Below are positions 43,023 to 54,437 of a stretch of DNA of 64,000 nt, one piece after another. The stretch comes from Flavobacterium sedimenticola (lineage in GTDB: Bacteria > Bacteroidota > Bacteroidia > Flavobacteriales > Flavobacteriaceae), in NCBI RefSeq assembly GCF_030053345.1, contig NZ_JASGBP010000004.1, positions 1-64,000 of the forward strand. The letters run 5' to 3'. Within the stretch, counting starts at the first letter, position 1; each line of letters starts with the position of its first letter. The notes below the pieces were generated by a model, which was given only the letters and a program-made list of their open reading frames with translations, searched no databases and had not been told where the DNA came from. Both the position numbers and the translations under genes were made by a program.

Positions 43023-43373
43023 ATGGCAAATTTAGTAGATTTCGTTAATAACGAATTGTCAACCAAAAAAGATTTCCCTGAGTTTGGTGCCGGAGATACT
43101 ATCACGGTATACTACGAAATTAAAGAGGGTGAAAAAACAAGAACTCAGTTTTTTAAAGGAGTGGTAATCCAAAGAAAAGGAGCAGGATTAACTGAAACTT
43201 TTACCATCCGTAAAATGTCAGGTGCTGTAGGTGTAGAGCGTATCTTCCCGGTAAACATGCCTGCGTTGCAAAAAATTGAAGTGAACCAAAAAGGTAAAGT
43301 GCGTAGAGCTCGTATCTTCTACTTTAGAGAACTTACCGGTAAAAAAGCAAAAATCAAAGAGAGAAGAAGATAA
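43023..43373 (+). CDS. rplS: 50S ribosomal protein L19
   Basis: A 116-residue bL19. The start at 43023 (MANLVDFVNNELSTKKDFPEFGAGDTITVYYEIKEG) is the conserved one; an upstream in-frame start at 42984 would translate the leader. RTQFFKGVVIQRKGAG, TFTIRKMSGAVGVERIFPVNMPALQKIEV and the basic end KVRRARIFYFRELTGKKAKIKERRR are typical. L19 sits at the 30S-50S interface. Strong promoter before it and strong terminator after it. Confidence 0.97.
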   Translation: MANLVDFVNNELSTKKDFPEFGAGDTITVYYEIKEGEKTRTQFFKGVVIQRKGAGLTETFTIRKMSGAVGVERIFPVNMPALQKIEVNQKGKVRRARIFYFRELTGKKAKIKERRR

Positions 43374-43392
43374 TTTACTCCTTTGTGCTCAT

Positions 43393-43425
43393 AAAAAAAG
43401 TCCCGATTGTATCGGGACTTTTTTT
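43393..43425 (+). terminator. Intrinsic terminator after rplS
   Basis: AGTCCCGAT-TGT-ATCGGGACT hairpin with 7-base A and T runs. Confidence 0.92.
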
Positions 43426-43532
43426 ATTCCCGAAAATTTACCTTGGAAATTTTGACAATTCTGTATTTTTTTTCCCTTTAATTGGCAATATCATAATTCA
43501 ATCGATTTCGTTATAGGTTGGCTTGATTTCTT

Positions 43533-43540
43533 TATATTTG
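43533..43540 (+). promoter_or_regulatory. Probable -7 box (TATATTTG) of the isocitrate dehydrogenase gene
   Basis: TAnnTTTG match 67 bp before the ATG at 43608; TTCG at 43507 is a weak -33 candidate. Confidence 0.5.
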
Positions 43541-43556
43541 CATGGCTTGAAAATGA

Positions 43557-45830
<2,274 letters not shown>

Positions 45831-45846
45831 TTCAAGTATAACAAAT

Positions 45847-45874
45847 AAAAAAGCGACCTTGAGGTCGCTTTTTT
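45847..45874. terminator. Bidirectional intrinsic terminator
   Basis: AAAAAAGCGACC-TTGA-GGTCGCTTTTTT between convergent genes; it overlaps the stop of the gene at 45873. Confidence 0.92.
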
Positions 45875-46547
45875 ATTTTTGTTCTGTTAGAATATCTTTC
45901 TCTTTTAAAATGATGAGCTTAGCTCGGACTCCGGTGGTCAGGTTCCATTTGTTGGTGGTAATCATTCCCTTCTTCTGATCAAAGATGACGAATTGTGCTG
46001 TGTTTGGTCCGGATTCCCCTTGATTCAACGCTTCGATTTCAATTTTATTGATGCCTTCATTCAAATCGAGAAACACCTCTTTAAAATCGACATCCAACAA
46101 TATGGCATCGACTGCAATTTTATCATTGAGCCAAATTCGAACCAAGTCGCCATCGGGAGCTTCGTGGTCACGACACGCGATGCTGATGATTTTGGTTCCG
46201 GTTTTAAACTGTCCCAAAAAGCTGTCACTTTTGTATTTTTCCATAATCACACCGTCATTACTTTTCTTGTTCATCTTATCGGTGTATTGTTTGGATGGGT
46301 TTTCGAGTGGCTCGGATTCCATAATACTGCGCTCGTCTTCCTTCTTTTTAAGTAACGAAACACTCTCCAACAATTTATCTTTTTTATCAAAAATACTGGG
46401 GTATTTTAGTGTGCTTGAAGAGGTGGAAGACGTTTGCCCCGATGGATTGGACACCGGTCCGATGTTAACGGTTCTTTTGGTGGTATCAAATTGAGCATAC
46501 CCACAAAAAGAAATCAAGGAAAGTAAAACAATAGCGCGCATCTTCAT
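45873..46547 (-). CDS. Secreted protein of unknown function
   Basis: A 224-residue protein. The start at 46547 gives the signal peptide MKMRAIVLLSLISFCGYAQ; a farther in-frame start (46589) adds a hydrophobic but unlikely extension. A Ser/Thr-rich linker (about 30-45) is followed by a charged helical part, then a beta-rich domain from about 115 (TGTKIISIACRDHEAPDGDLVRIWLNDKIAVDAILLD...GINKIEIEALNQGESGPNTAQFVIFD). The beta domain resembles carbohydrate-binding or Ig-like sandwiches with Asp-rich loops. Homologues are common in Flavobacteria; role unknown. Confidence 0.75.
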   Translation of the reverse strand: MKMRAIVLLSLISFCGYAQFDTTKRTVNIGPVSNPSGQTSSTSSSTLKYPSIFDKKDKLLESVSLLKKKEDERSIMESEPLENPSKQYTDKMNKKSNDGVIMEKYKSDSFLGQFKTGTKIISIACRDHEAPDGDLVRIWLNDKIAVDAILLDVDFKEVFLDLNEGINKIEIEALNQGESGPNTAQFVIFDQKKGMITTNKWNLTTGVRAKLIILKEKDILTEQK

Positions 46548-46676
46548 TATTTGTATAATACGGTAAAAATATTTAAAAAAAGCACACAAAAACAGTACCG
46601 TTAACCAAAAGTTAACAATTGATTATGAGCTAGAAGTCGATTTTATTAAGATTTTTGTACCAATAATTGACCACCT

Positions 46677-49046
46677 ATGATAAAAAAAATATTTATTCTC
46701 GTTTTATTTTTATTTGCTGCGCCATTTTTTGCTCAGGAAAAGTTTACCATCAGCGGTATTATTTCCGATAGCGCGAATAAAGAAACCCTGATTGGGGTGT
46801 CTGTTTTTGTAGAAGAAACCAAAAGCGGATTGGTAACCAACGAATACGGGTTTTATTCGATAACGCTCCCCAAAGGCAACTATACCATTTCCGTAAATTA
46901 TATGGGCTATCAATCGGTTAAGGAAAAAATTGAATTGAATAGAGACGTCAAGAAAAACTTTTCGCTTGCCGTGAGCAGTCAACAATTAGATGAAGTTGTC
47001 GTTTTAGATAACAAAAAACGCGTTGATATCCGAAAACCGGAAATGAGCGTCAATAAACTCACCATACAGGAAATCAAGGAAATGCCTGTGATTTTGGGAG
47101 AAGTGGACATTATAAAATCAATCCTTACGTTACCCGGCGTGACCAATGCCGGAGAAGGACAATCGGGCTTTAATGTACGCGGTGGTGGTGCCGACCAAAA
47201 CTTAGTTTTACTGGACGAAGCTACTATTTATAATTCTTCCCATCTTTTTGGCTTGTTTTCGGTTTTTAATCCGGATGCGATAAAGGATTTAAAACTGTAT
47301 AAAGGAGGCATTCCGTCGCGGTATGGCGGCCGTTTGTCTTCTATTTTGGATATCTATCAAAAAGAAGGGAACAAAAATGAGTTTCACATGAACGGCGGTA
47401 TCGGACTCATATCGAGTCGTATGCTGGCCGAAGGCCCTATTGTAAAAGGAAGAGGTTCATTTGTTATCGCCGGACGCGCGTCGTATGCCCATCTTTTTCT
47501 GAAACTGACCGACAATCCGAATTCGGCCTATTTTTACGATTTAAATACTAAACTGAGCTATACGCTCAATGAAAAAAACAACATTTACCTCTCGGGGTAT
47601 TTCGGACGCGATGTGTTTCAACTGAATGACACTTTTGTCAATACGTATGGAAATGCCGTACTGAACTTTAGATGGAATCATCTTTTTTCCGATAAACTTT
47701 TCTCCAACTTATCCGTCATTTACTCGGATTATTACTATGGGCTGTTGTTGGATGTGATTGGCTTTAATTGGGACAGCGGCATTAAGAATTACAACATCAA
47801 ATACGATTTTAAACACTATCTAACCGATAAAATCAAACTTACCTATGGGATTCAAAGTCATTATTATGATTTTAATCCGGGTAAAATTGAACCTACCAGT
47901 GCTTCTTCCGGAATCAATCGCGACCAATTGGATAAAAAGTATGCTCTGGAGAATGCCATTTACTTGGATGCCGAACAACAAATTTCGAAAAAGATTGCGG
48001 TGTCATACGGACTTCGTTTGAGCTCTTTTCTTCGTTTGGGTCAGCAAACGCTCAATGTTTATGAAAACAATCAACCCGTTATTTTCAATACGGCGTTTCA
48101 AATTTACGAAAGTGCCGATCCAACAGGAACCATTAGCTATGGTCGAAATAAAACCATTGCCAAGTTTGACAATTTAGAACCACGCTTTGCGTTTTCGTAT
48201 GCTATGGATGATGATCAATCGATTAAGGCCAGCTACAATCGCATGACACAATACCTGCATTTGATTTCAAATACGCAATCCCCTACTCCGCTGGATGTTT
48301 GGGCCCCGAGTGACCAATATTTGAAACCGCAGCTTTTAGATCAAGTTGCTTTAGGGTATTTCCGAAACTTTAAAGACGATGCCTATTCCCTGGAAGTGGA
48401 AACCTTTTATAAAAAGATAAAAAATCGAGTAGATTATATAGATGGTGCCAATCTTATTGCCAACGAAGCCATAGAGCGCGTCGTTTTGAAAGGTCGAGCC
48501 CGAGCCTATGGTTTGGAAGTATTGTTCCGAAAAAACGAAGGTCGCTATAAAGGTTGGATTTCCTATACATTGTCGAGAACCGAACAACAAGTTCCGGGCA
48601 GGACTCCGGAAGAAACCGGAATCAACAACGGAAAATGGTACCGAACCGGTTTTGACAAATTACACAACTTGTCTGTAGTAGGGAATTATAAATTGAATGA
48701 AAAATGGCGCTTCGGAGCCACTTTTACGTTACAAACCGGACAACCGGTTACCTATCCTAACGGCCAATACGAGTACGAAGGGATTACCGTACCGAGTTTT
48801 AATACCCGAAATGAAAACAATTTACCCACCTATCATCACTTAGATGTTTCGGCTACTTTGACTCCAAGAAAAAATAAGGGTCGCAAATGGCAAAGCGAGT
48901 GGGTTTTCGGTATTTACAATCTTTACGGCAGACAAAATGCCGCTTCTATAACCTTCCGCCAAAATGATGAAACGGCAGCCAACGAAGCCATCCGTTTGTC
49001 TATTTTCGGAATCGTACCAAGTGCTACCTATAACATTAAATTTTAA
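46677..49046 (+). CDS. TonB-dependent receptor with carboxypeptidase-like N-domain
   Basis: A 789-residue outer-membrane receptor. Signal peptide (KKIFILVLFLFAAPFFAQ), CarboxypepD-like domain (about 22-105, TISGIISDSANKETLIGVSVFVEETKSG), plug domain (about 115-230, LPGVTNAGEGQSGFNVRGGGADQNLVLLDEATIYN) and a 22-strand-type barrel to the terminal Phe (SATYNIKF). Together with the following DUF4249 lipoprotein, 3 bp downstream, it forms a two-gene uptake unit. The ligand is unknown; this pairing is not the SusC/SusD type. Confidence 0.92.
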   Translation: MIKKIFILVLFLFAAPFFAQEKFTISGIISDSANKETLIGVSVFVEETKSGLVTNEYGFYSITLPKGNYTISVNYMGYQSVKEKIELNRDVKKNFSLAVSSQQLDEVVVLDNKKRVDIRKPEMSVNKLTIQEIKEMPVILGEVDIIKSILTLPGVTNAGEGQSGFNVRGGGADQNLVLLDEATIYNSSHLFGLFSVFNPDAIKDLKLYKGGIPSRYGGRLSSILDIYQKEGNKNEFHMNGGIGLISSRMLAEGPIVKGRGSFVIAGRASYAHLFLKLTDNPNSAYFYDLNTKLSYTLNEKNNIYLSGYFGRDVFQLNDTFVNTYGNAVLNFRWNHLFSDKLFSNLSVIYSDYYYGLLLDVIGFNWDSGIKNYNIKYDFKHYLTDKIKLTYGIQSHYYDFNPGKIEPTSASSGINRDQLDKKYALENAIYLDAEQQISKKIAVSYGLRLSSFLRLGQQTLNVYENNQPVIFNTAFQIYESADPTGTISYGRNKTIAKFDNLEPRFAFSYAMDDDQSIKASYNRMTQYLHLISNTQSPTPLDVWAPSDQYLKPQLLDQVALGYFRNFKDDAYSLEVETFYKKIKNRVDYIDGANLIANEAIERVVLKGRARAYGLEVLFRKNEGRYKGWISYTLSRTEQQVPGRTPEETGINNGKWYRTGFDKLHNLSVVGNYKLNEKWRFGATFTLQTGQPVTYPNGQYEYEGITVPSFNTRNENNLPTYHHLDVSATLTPRKNKGRKWQSEWVFGIYNLYGRQNAASITFRQNDETAANEAIRLSIFGIVPSATYNIKF

Positions 49047-49049
49047 CTT

Positions 49050-49871
49050 ATGAAAAGTATATACCTATCCGCATTAGCAATACTATTAACTTTAGTTTCT
49101 TGCGAAAAAGTCATTGATGTCGATTTGGACACCGCTGCACCCCGACTCGTGGTGGAGGCCTCTATTAATTGGTATCACGATACGCCGGGCAATGAGCAAA
49201 AAATAAAACTGAGTACCACAACCGACTATTTCTCCAATACCATTCCGCCGGTTTCAGGTGCCGTGGTTATTATTACCAACAGTGCTAACCAAACCTTTGA
49301 CTTTTTAGAAGACAGCAGTACTCCGGGCACTTACCGATGCAACACGTTTGAACCGGTTTTAGGGGAAACGTATACACTGACGATAGTGTATCAGGGCGAG
49401 ACCTATTCCTCTACTGAAAAATTATTAGACACCCCCGTAGTTACCCGCGTAGAGCAAAACAACGACGGCGGTATTTTAGGAAATGAAACTGAAGTAAAGT
49501 TCTTCTTCAACGATATTGTAAACGAAACCAATAACTATTTGGTTAAGATTGAAGACCCATACAAAGTTATTCCTGAGTATGGTGTAATTGAAGATCGCTT
49601 TTTTCAAAACAATGAGATGTTTGGGTTGTATTTTAGTGAAGAATTAAAAGCCGGTGATACGCTGAAATTTACCTTAAACGGGATTACTCGAAATTATTAC
49701 AACTATATGGATTTGCTTTTGGAGCAAACGGGCAGCAACAGCATGGGACCGTTTTCTACACCTACCGCCACGGTAAGAGGTAATATCGTGAATCAAACTA
49801 ATTTCAACAATTACGCCTTAGGTTACTTCCGTTTAAGCAAAACAGAAACGGAAGAATACATTATTCAATAG
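49050..49871 (+). CDS. DUF4249 lipoprotein
   Basis: A 273-residue lipoprotein with lipobox ILLTLVSCEK and the DUF4249 opening CEKVIDVDLDTAAPRLVVEASINW. It is all-beta, with an Ig-like first half (VSGAVVIITNSANQTFDFLED) and the GYFRLSKTE end. DUF4249 genes are commonly found after TonB-dependent receptors of this type and are presumed surface ligand-binding partners. The start is 3 bp after the receptor stop. Confidence 0.88.
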   Translation: MKSIYLSALAILLTLVSCEKVIDVDLDTAAPRLVVEASINWYHDTPGNEQKIKLSTTTDYFSNTIPPVSGAVVIITNSANQTFDFLEDSSTPGTYRCNTFEPVLGETYTLTIVYQGETYSSTEKLLDTPVVTRVEQNNDGGILGNETEVKFFFNDIVNETNNYLVKIEDPYKVIPEYGVIEDRFFQNNEMFGLYFSEELKAGDTLKFTLNGITRNYYNYMDLLLEQTGSNSMGPFSTPTATVRGNIVNQTNFNNYALGYFRLSKTETEEYIIQ

Positions 49872-49944
49872 ATTTGTATTAGACTTGTAGTATTTTTTGC
49901 ATTGCGATTATTACATTTACAACTTGTTGTAAATTAAAATTACC

Positions 49945-50607
49945 ATGTCATCACATCATATCGTTCGAGACGATCAGGAACCGGCTTTGATTATTGCCAA
50001 CGGCGAGGCCTGCAGCATGGAGTTGTTAGGTCAGTTATTAGAATGGTCACCATTAGTTATAGTACTCGATTCGGCTGTCGAACGCGTATTGGAACTAGGC
50101 ATTAAAGTGGATGTGTTACTGGGTGATTTTGACCGTGGCTTTGATCCCGAATACTACAAAGAAAAACAATTCCCGATTGAAATTGTATATGCCCCAAACC
50201 AAGACAAAACCGATTTGGAAAAAGCGTTTGATTATTTGATTGAGAAAGGGCACCGCGCCGCGAATGTGATATGGGCTACCGGTCGCAGAGCCGATCATAC
50301 CATTACCAATCTGACCAATATTGTGGCCTACAGAAACCAACTCAAAGTAGTGATTTTAGATGACCACTCCAAGGTTTTTTTATTGCCGAATCATTTTGAA
50401 AAATGGTATACGGCCAACACTATATTGTCACTGATTCCGATTGGAAAAGTCACGGGTATTACTACCCATAATTTGTTTTATCCTTTACACAACGAGGACT
50501 TGACTATAGGCTACCGAACCGGCAGCAGCAACCATGTGGTGACCGATGGAAAAGTAACAATCACTCATAATGGGGGTGATTTATTATTAATGGAATGCTG
50601 GGATTAA
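49945..50607 (+). CDS. Thiamine pyrophosphokinase
   Basis: A 220-residue enzyme that pyrophosphorylates thiamine. Motifs: LIIANGE, VDVLLGDFDRG (canonical GDFDS region; Arg here), QDKTDLEKAFDYLIEKG and WATGRRADHTITNL, all thiamine- or Mg-ATP-binding signatures. The second domain is shorter. First gene of a four-gene unit with spacings of 4, 6 and 9 bp to pagL-like, uvrB and DUF3788 genes. Confidence 0.88.
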   Translation: MSSHHIVRDDQEPALIIANGEACSMELLGQLLEWSPLVIVLDSAVERVLELGIKVDVLLGDFDRGFDPEYYKEKQFPIEIVYAPNQDKTDLEKAFDYLIEKGHRAANVIWATGRRADHTITNLTNIVAYRNQLKVVILDDHSKVFLLPNHFEKWYTANTILSLIPIGKVTGITTHNLFYPLHNEDLTIGYRTGSSNHVVTDGKVTITHNGGDLLLMECWD

Positions 50608-50611
50608 GCCG

Positions 50612-51829
50612 ATGAAATACACGCAATACCGATTCCTTTTTGTGGGACTTATCATGTTGTACAGTGGCATGTCTTTGCTGCAAGCGCAAACAACCTACAG
50701 TTTCGAATACCTCATTGGAAAAACCTCGGCAGCCAATTCTTGGTTTCCTGATTTGGATGCCAATCAAACCGCAAGTTTCTCGATTGGAAAAAAGATTACA
50801 GATCCCCAACTAAATTGGGCTCATTATCTCAATCATCCTACTGTTGGGATTAACCTGGAATACGCCAATTTCGGGAATAAAGACGTACTGGGTTCAGGAT
50901 ATTCGTTGCATCCCTATCTGGAAGTTCCGATTTTGGAATCGACCATTAAAAATTTGAGCTGGCACACCGGTATAGGAATTTCGTATTTTACCCAAAAATA
51001 CCATCCGGCTGAAAATTGGCAAAACAAAGCTGTTTCTACGGATTACAGTTGGTCATTCAGAACTTTTTTGTATTACCGACTATGGCACCATTCTGCTTTT
51101 GACACCCGTTTGAGTTTAGGTTATACACACAAATCTAACGGACATACTCGTTGGCCCAACAATGGTCTAAATTCATTCCTGGCCGGAATTAATCTGCAAT
51201 TCGGAAAATCATCGGAACCAAAATCAACAGCAAAAAAGAGCATCCTTAAAAGTCAATACCGTTACTTCAGTTTTGAAACCGGAATCGGGAGTCAATCGCT
51301 TTCTCGTTTGTATGTGGATGCATTGCCGGTTTACAGCACAGGCATTTCCTATGGCACGATTTACGACAACACGTTTAAACTCGGGTTAGGCTTGTATTAT
51401 CGTTTCTACCAAAGTTATTACGATTACATCAAAGCAGAGCGTGAGTTTATAAACGACAGTTATCCTTGGCTCAAGAAAAACGTCTTTTATAATTCTTCAA
51501 CTTACGGCATCAATACTTCGGCTGAAATACTGATGAATCACGTAAGTATCGTAGCAGAATTGGGATTGAATATCGACAAACCTTTCTATAAAATTGATTA
51601 CCGAATTAACAATGAAGGCTATGCCAATGGCGAGTATTTTCCGGGAGAAATTGACACTAAATACTGGATAAAAAGATTTGTTTCAGGTAAAATGGGTTTA
51701 AAATATTATCTTTGGAATACCAAAAACGCACCCAAATACAACCTCAGTATCGGAGCGCTTATCTGTTCTAATTTAGGTCAGGCCGATTATAGCGAACTAA
51801 ATATTGGCTTCATTCATATTTTGAAATAA
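50612..51829 (+). CDS. Acyloxyacyl hydrolase / lipid A 3-O-deacylase (PagL-like)
   Basis: A 405-residue exported protein. Signal peptide (LFVGLIMLYSGMSLLQAQ), then an outer-membrane barrel. The PagL catalytic segment is LGYTHKSNGHTRWPNNGLNSFLAGINLQFGK (His and Ser about residues 172-174, N-x-G-L-N after). PagL removes the 3-O-acyl chain of lipid A. The Flavobacterium form has about 200 extra barrel residues after the PagL part (EAILLVDALPVYSTGISYG region), longer than Proteobacterial PagL. Confidence 0.8.
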   Translation: MKYTQYRFLFVGLIMLYSGMSLLQAQTTYSFEYLIGKTSAANSWFPDLDANQTASFSIGKKITDPQLNWAHYLNHPTVGINLEYANFGNKDVLGSGYSLHPYLEVPILESTIKNLSWHTGIGISYFTQKYHPAENWQNKAVSTDYSWSFRTFLYYRLWHHSAFDTRLSLGYTHKSNGHTRWPNNGLNSFLAGINLQFGKSSEPKSTAKKSILKSQYRYFSFETGIGSQSLSRLYVDALPVYSTGISYGTIYDNTFKLGLGLYYRFYQSYYDYIKAEREFINDSYPWLKKNVFYNSSTYGINTSAEILMNHVSIVAELGLNIDKPFYKIDYRINNEGYANGEYFPGEIDTKYWIKRFVSGKMGLKYYLWNTKNAPKYNLSIGALICSNLGQADYSELNIGFIHILK

Positions 51830-51835
51830 TTACCG

Positions 51836-53833
51836 ATGAAATTTCAAGTCGTATCCGAATACCAACCTACCGGCGACCAACCGCAAGCCATTGACAAGTT
51901 AGTCAAAGGCATCATGAGCGGTGAAAAATACCAAACCCTTTTGGGTGTTACCGGTTCGGGGAAAACCTTTACCATGGCTAATGTGATTGAAAGAGTGGAA
52001 AAACCTACCTTGGTGTTAGCTCATAACAAAACCTTAGCGGCCCAATTGTACTCGGAATTCAAGCAATTCTTCCCGAACAATTCGGTACAGTATTTTGTTT
52101 CCTATTACGACTATTACCAACCCGAAGCCTATATTCCGGTGACTGGGGTTTTCATTGAAAAGGATTTATCGATTAATGATGAATTGGAAAAACTGCGTTT
52201 GAGTACTACTTCTGCCTTGCTTTCGGGACGCCGCGATGTTTTAGTGGTAGCATCGGTTTCGTGTTTGTATGGTATCGGAAATCCGGTAGAGTTTCAAAAG
52301 AACGTCATTTCAATCGAAAAAAATCAAATTATTTCCCGAACTAAATTGCTGCATCGTTTGGTGCAAAGTTTATATTCGAGAACCGAGGCCGAGTTTTTGC
52401 CCGGTACGTTCCGAATCAAAGGTGATACGGTAGAAATCTTTCCGAGTTATGCCGACGAACCGTTTCGCGTGCATTTTTTCGGTGATGAAATTGAAGACAT
52501 TGAAGCTTTTGATGCCAAATCTTCAAAAGTTATTGAACGCTACGAAAAACTCAACATTTATCCGGCCAATATGTTCGTAACCTCGCCCGATGTCTTGCAA
52601 GCGGCCATTTGGGAAATTCAGCAGGACTTGGTAAAGCAAGTGGATTATTTCAAAGAAATCGGCAAGCATCTCGAAGCCAAACGCTTAGAGGAACGTACTA
52701 ATTTCGATTTGGAAATGATACGTGAATTAGGTTATTGCTCGGGTATTGAGAATTACTCGCGTTATTTAGACCGAAGACAACCCGGCACACGCCCGTTTTG
52801 TTTGTTGGATTATTTTCCTGAGGATTATTTGATGGTGGTAGATGAAAGTCACGTAACCATATCGCAAGTACATGCCATGTACGGCGGCGACCGAAGTCGG
52901 AAAGAAAACTTAGTGGAATACGGTTTCCGATTGCCGGCTGCCATGGACAACCGTCCATTGAAGTTTGAAGAATTCGAAAGCATGCAAAATCAAGTCGTAT
53001 ACGTTTCGGCTACTCCGGCGGATTACGAGTTGGAAAAATCGGAAGGCGTTTATGTAGAACAAATTATTCGTCCGACCGGATTGTTAGATCCGATTATTGA
53101 AGTACGACCGAGTTTGAATCAAATTGACGATTTAATTGAAGAAATACAGCAACGTTGTGAACGGGACGAGCGCGTTTTGGTAACGACACTGACCAAAAGA
53201 ATGGCCGAAGAACTCACCAAATACCTGACAAAGGTATCGATTCGGTGTCGCTACATTCATTCGGATGTGGATACTTTGGAACGGGTAGAAATTATGCAGG
53301 ATTTGCGCAAAGGTATTTTTGATGTTTTAATTGGTGTTAACTTACTCCGCGAAGGTTTAGATTTGCCCGAAGTTTCTTTGGTAGCGATTTTAGATGCTGA
53401 TAAAGAGGGCTTTTTGCGCAGCCATCGTTCGTTAACACAAACCGTGGGAAGAGCGGCGCGAAATGTAAACGGAAAGGCCATTATGTATGCTGATAAAATT
53501 ACGGTATCCATGCAAAAAACCATAGACGAAACCAATTACCGTAGGGAAAAACAGATTCAGTACAATATTGAAAATAATTTGGTGCCGAAAGCGTTGAACA
53601 AAAGCTTGGGCAATGCTTTGAGCAACAACTCGGTTTCGACCGCTTATTTTGAAGATAAGATCGCCAAAGCGGCCGAACCGGAAAGTTTGTATTTATCGAA
53701 ACCCGAAATCGAAAAGAAAATTCGCGATACGCGAAAAGCTATGGAAAAAGCAGCTAAAGATTTGGATTTCATGCAAGCCGCTAAATTGAGAGATGAAATT
53801 CAGGCACTGCAAAATAAGTTGACCACCTTTTAA
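51836..53833 (+). CDS. uvrB: Excinuclease ABC subunit B
   Basis: A 665-residue helicase-like damage-verification subunit of nucleotide excision repair. Walker A LLGVTGSGKTFTMAN (about 37-51), the beta-hairpin segment YYDYYQPEAYIPVTGVFIEKD (about 95-115), DEXX box VVDESHVT, helicase motifs IEEIQQRCERDERVLVTTLTKRMAE and VGRAARNVNGKAIMYAD, and the C-terminal UVR coiled coil (EKAAKDLDFMQAAKLRDEIQAL). It works with UvrA at 20518; uvrC is not in the window. Confidence 0.97.
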   Translation: MKFQVVSEYQPTGDQPQAIDKLVKGIMSGEKYQTLLGVTGSGKTFTMANVIERVEKPTLVLAHNKTLAAQLYSEFKQFFPNNSVQYFVSYYDYYQPEAYIPVTGVFIEKDLSINDELEKLRLSTTSALLSGRRDVLVVASVSCLYGIGNPVEFQKNVISIEKNQIISRTKLLHRLVQSLYSRTEAEFLPGTFRIKGDTVEIFPSYADEPFRVHFFGDEIEDIEAFDAKSSKVIERYEKLNIYPANMFVTSPDVLQAAIWEIQQDLVKQVDYFKEIGKHLEAKRLEERTNFDLEMIRELGYCSGIENYSRYLDRRQPGTRPFCLLDYFPEDYLMVVDESHVTISQVHAMYGGDRSRKENLVEYGFRLPAAMDNRPLKFEEFESMQNQVVYVSATPADYELEKSEGVYVEQIIRPTGLLDPIIEVRPSLNQIDDLIEEIQQRCERDERVLVTTLTKRMAEELTKYLTKVSIRCRYIHSDVDTLERVEIMQDLRKGIFDVLIGVNLLREGLDLPEVSLVAILDADKEGFLRSHRSLTQTVGRAARNVNGKAIMYADKITVSMQKTIDETNYRREKQIQYNIENNLVPKALNKSLGNALSNNSVSTAYFEDKIAKAAEPESLYLSKPEIEKKIRDTRKAMEKAAKDLDFMQAAKLRDEIQALQNKLTTF

Positions 53834-53842
53834 AAATTTATT

Positions 53843-54259
53843 TTGACCAGTATCTTTTTACATAAAGACGAAAAGCCATCGGAAGCACAACTGCAAAAAG
53901 CGGTGGGCCATACCTACCCTGTTTGGAAAACTTTCGCAGATTACACTTTGAAAAAATATCCTGAAGCCACGGCTGAATGGCATTATTCGAGTGAAAAATT
54001 CGGATGGAGTTTCAGAATCAAAGACAAAAAAAGAGTTTTGATTTATCTTTTACCCAGAGACCAATTTTTTAAAGTTGCTTTTGTTTTTGGCACAAAAGCT
54101 ACCGATGAAATCTTGACCGGTCCAATTGCAGAATCTGTCAAAACGGAATTATCAGCTGCCAAGCCATACGCAGAAGGAAGAGGCATCCGAATTGTTATTA
54201 CTGACGAATCCTTAACCGATGATATTCTCAAATTAATTGACATCAAATTAAAATATTGA
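53843..54259 (+). CDS. DUF3788 family protein
   Basis: A 138-residue cytosolic protein. TTG start at 53843 (9 bp after uvrB); no ATG precedes the conserved region. WKTFADYTLKKYPEATAEWHYSSEKFGWSFRIKDKKRVLIYLLPRDQFFKVAFVFG is the DUF3788 core. Function unknown; the fold may resemble DUF1801-like proteins. Last gene of the thiN-pagL-uvrB unit. Confidence 0.82.
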   Translation: MTSIFLHKDEKPSEAQLQKAVGHTYPVWKTFADYTLKKYPEATAEWHYSSEKFGWSFRIKDKKRVLIYLLPRDQFFKVAFVFGTKATDEILTGPIAESVKTELSAAKPYAEGRGIRIVITDESLTDDILKLIDIKLKY

Positions 54260-54437
54260 CATCGGGATTTGCTTTCTTTTTTGCAAAAAAACCTATCCGA
54301 TTAATTTTCAATTACTTATCCCTATTCCACTTAGGAGCCTATTTTTTTTCAAAAAAAATTGTAACAAATTGAGGGTTAAACCGTCTTCTTGAGACATTTG
54401 TTGGGAAACAAATTTTAAAATCATCAATCAAACAATC
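54260..54437. other. 178-bp intergenic region
   Basis: AT-rich, with no terminator hairpin, repeat or small gene that I can support. The promoter of the cytochrome gene should be here, but no good TAnnTTTG match is seen. Confidence 0.4.

Noticed and set aside
46677..49871. TonB receptor plus lipoprotein as a SusC/SusD polysaccharide utilisation pair
   Set aside because: The lipoprotein is DUF4249, not SusD-like; the receptor is shorter than SusC, and no glycoside hydrolases are adjacent.
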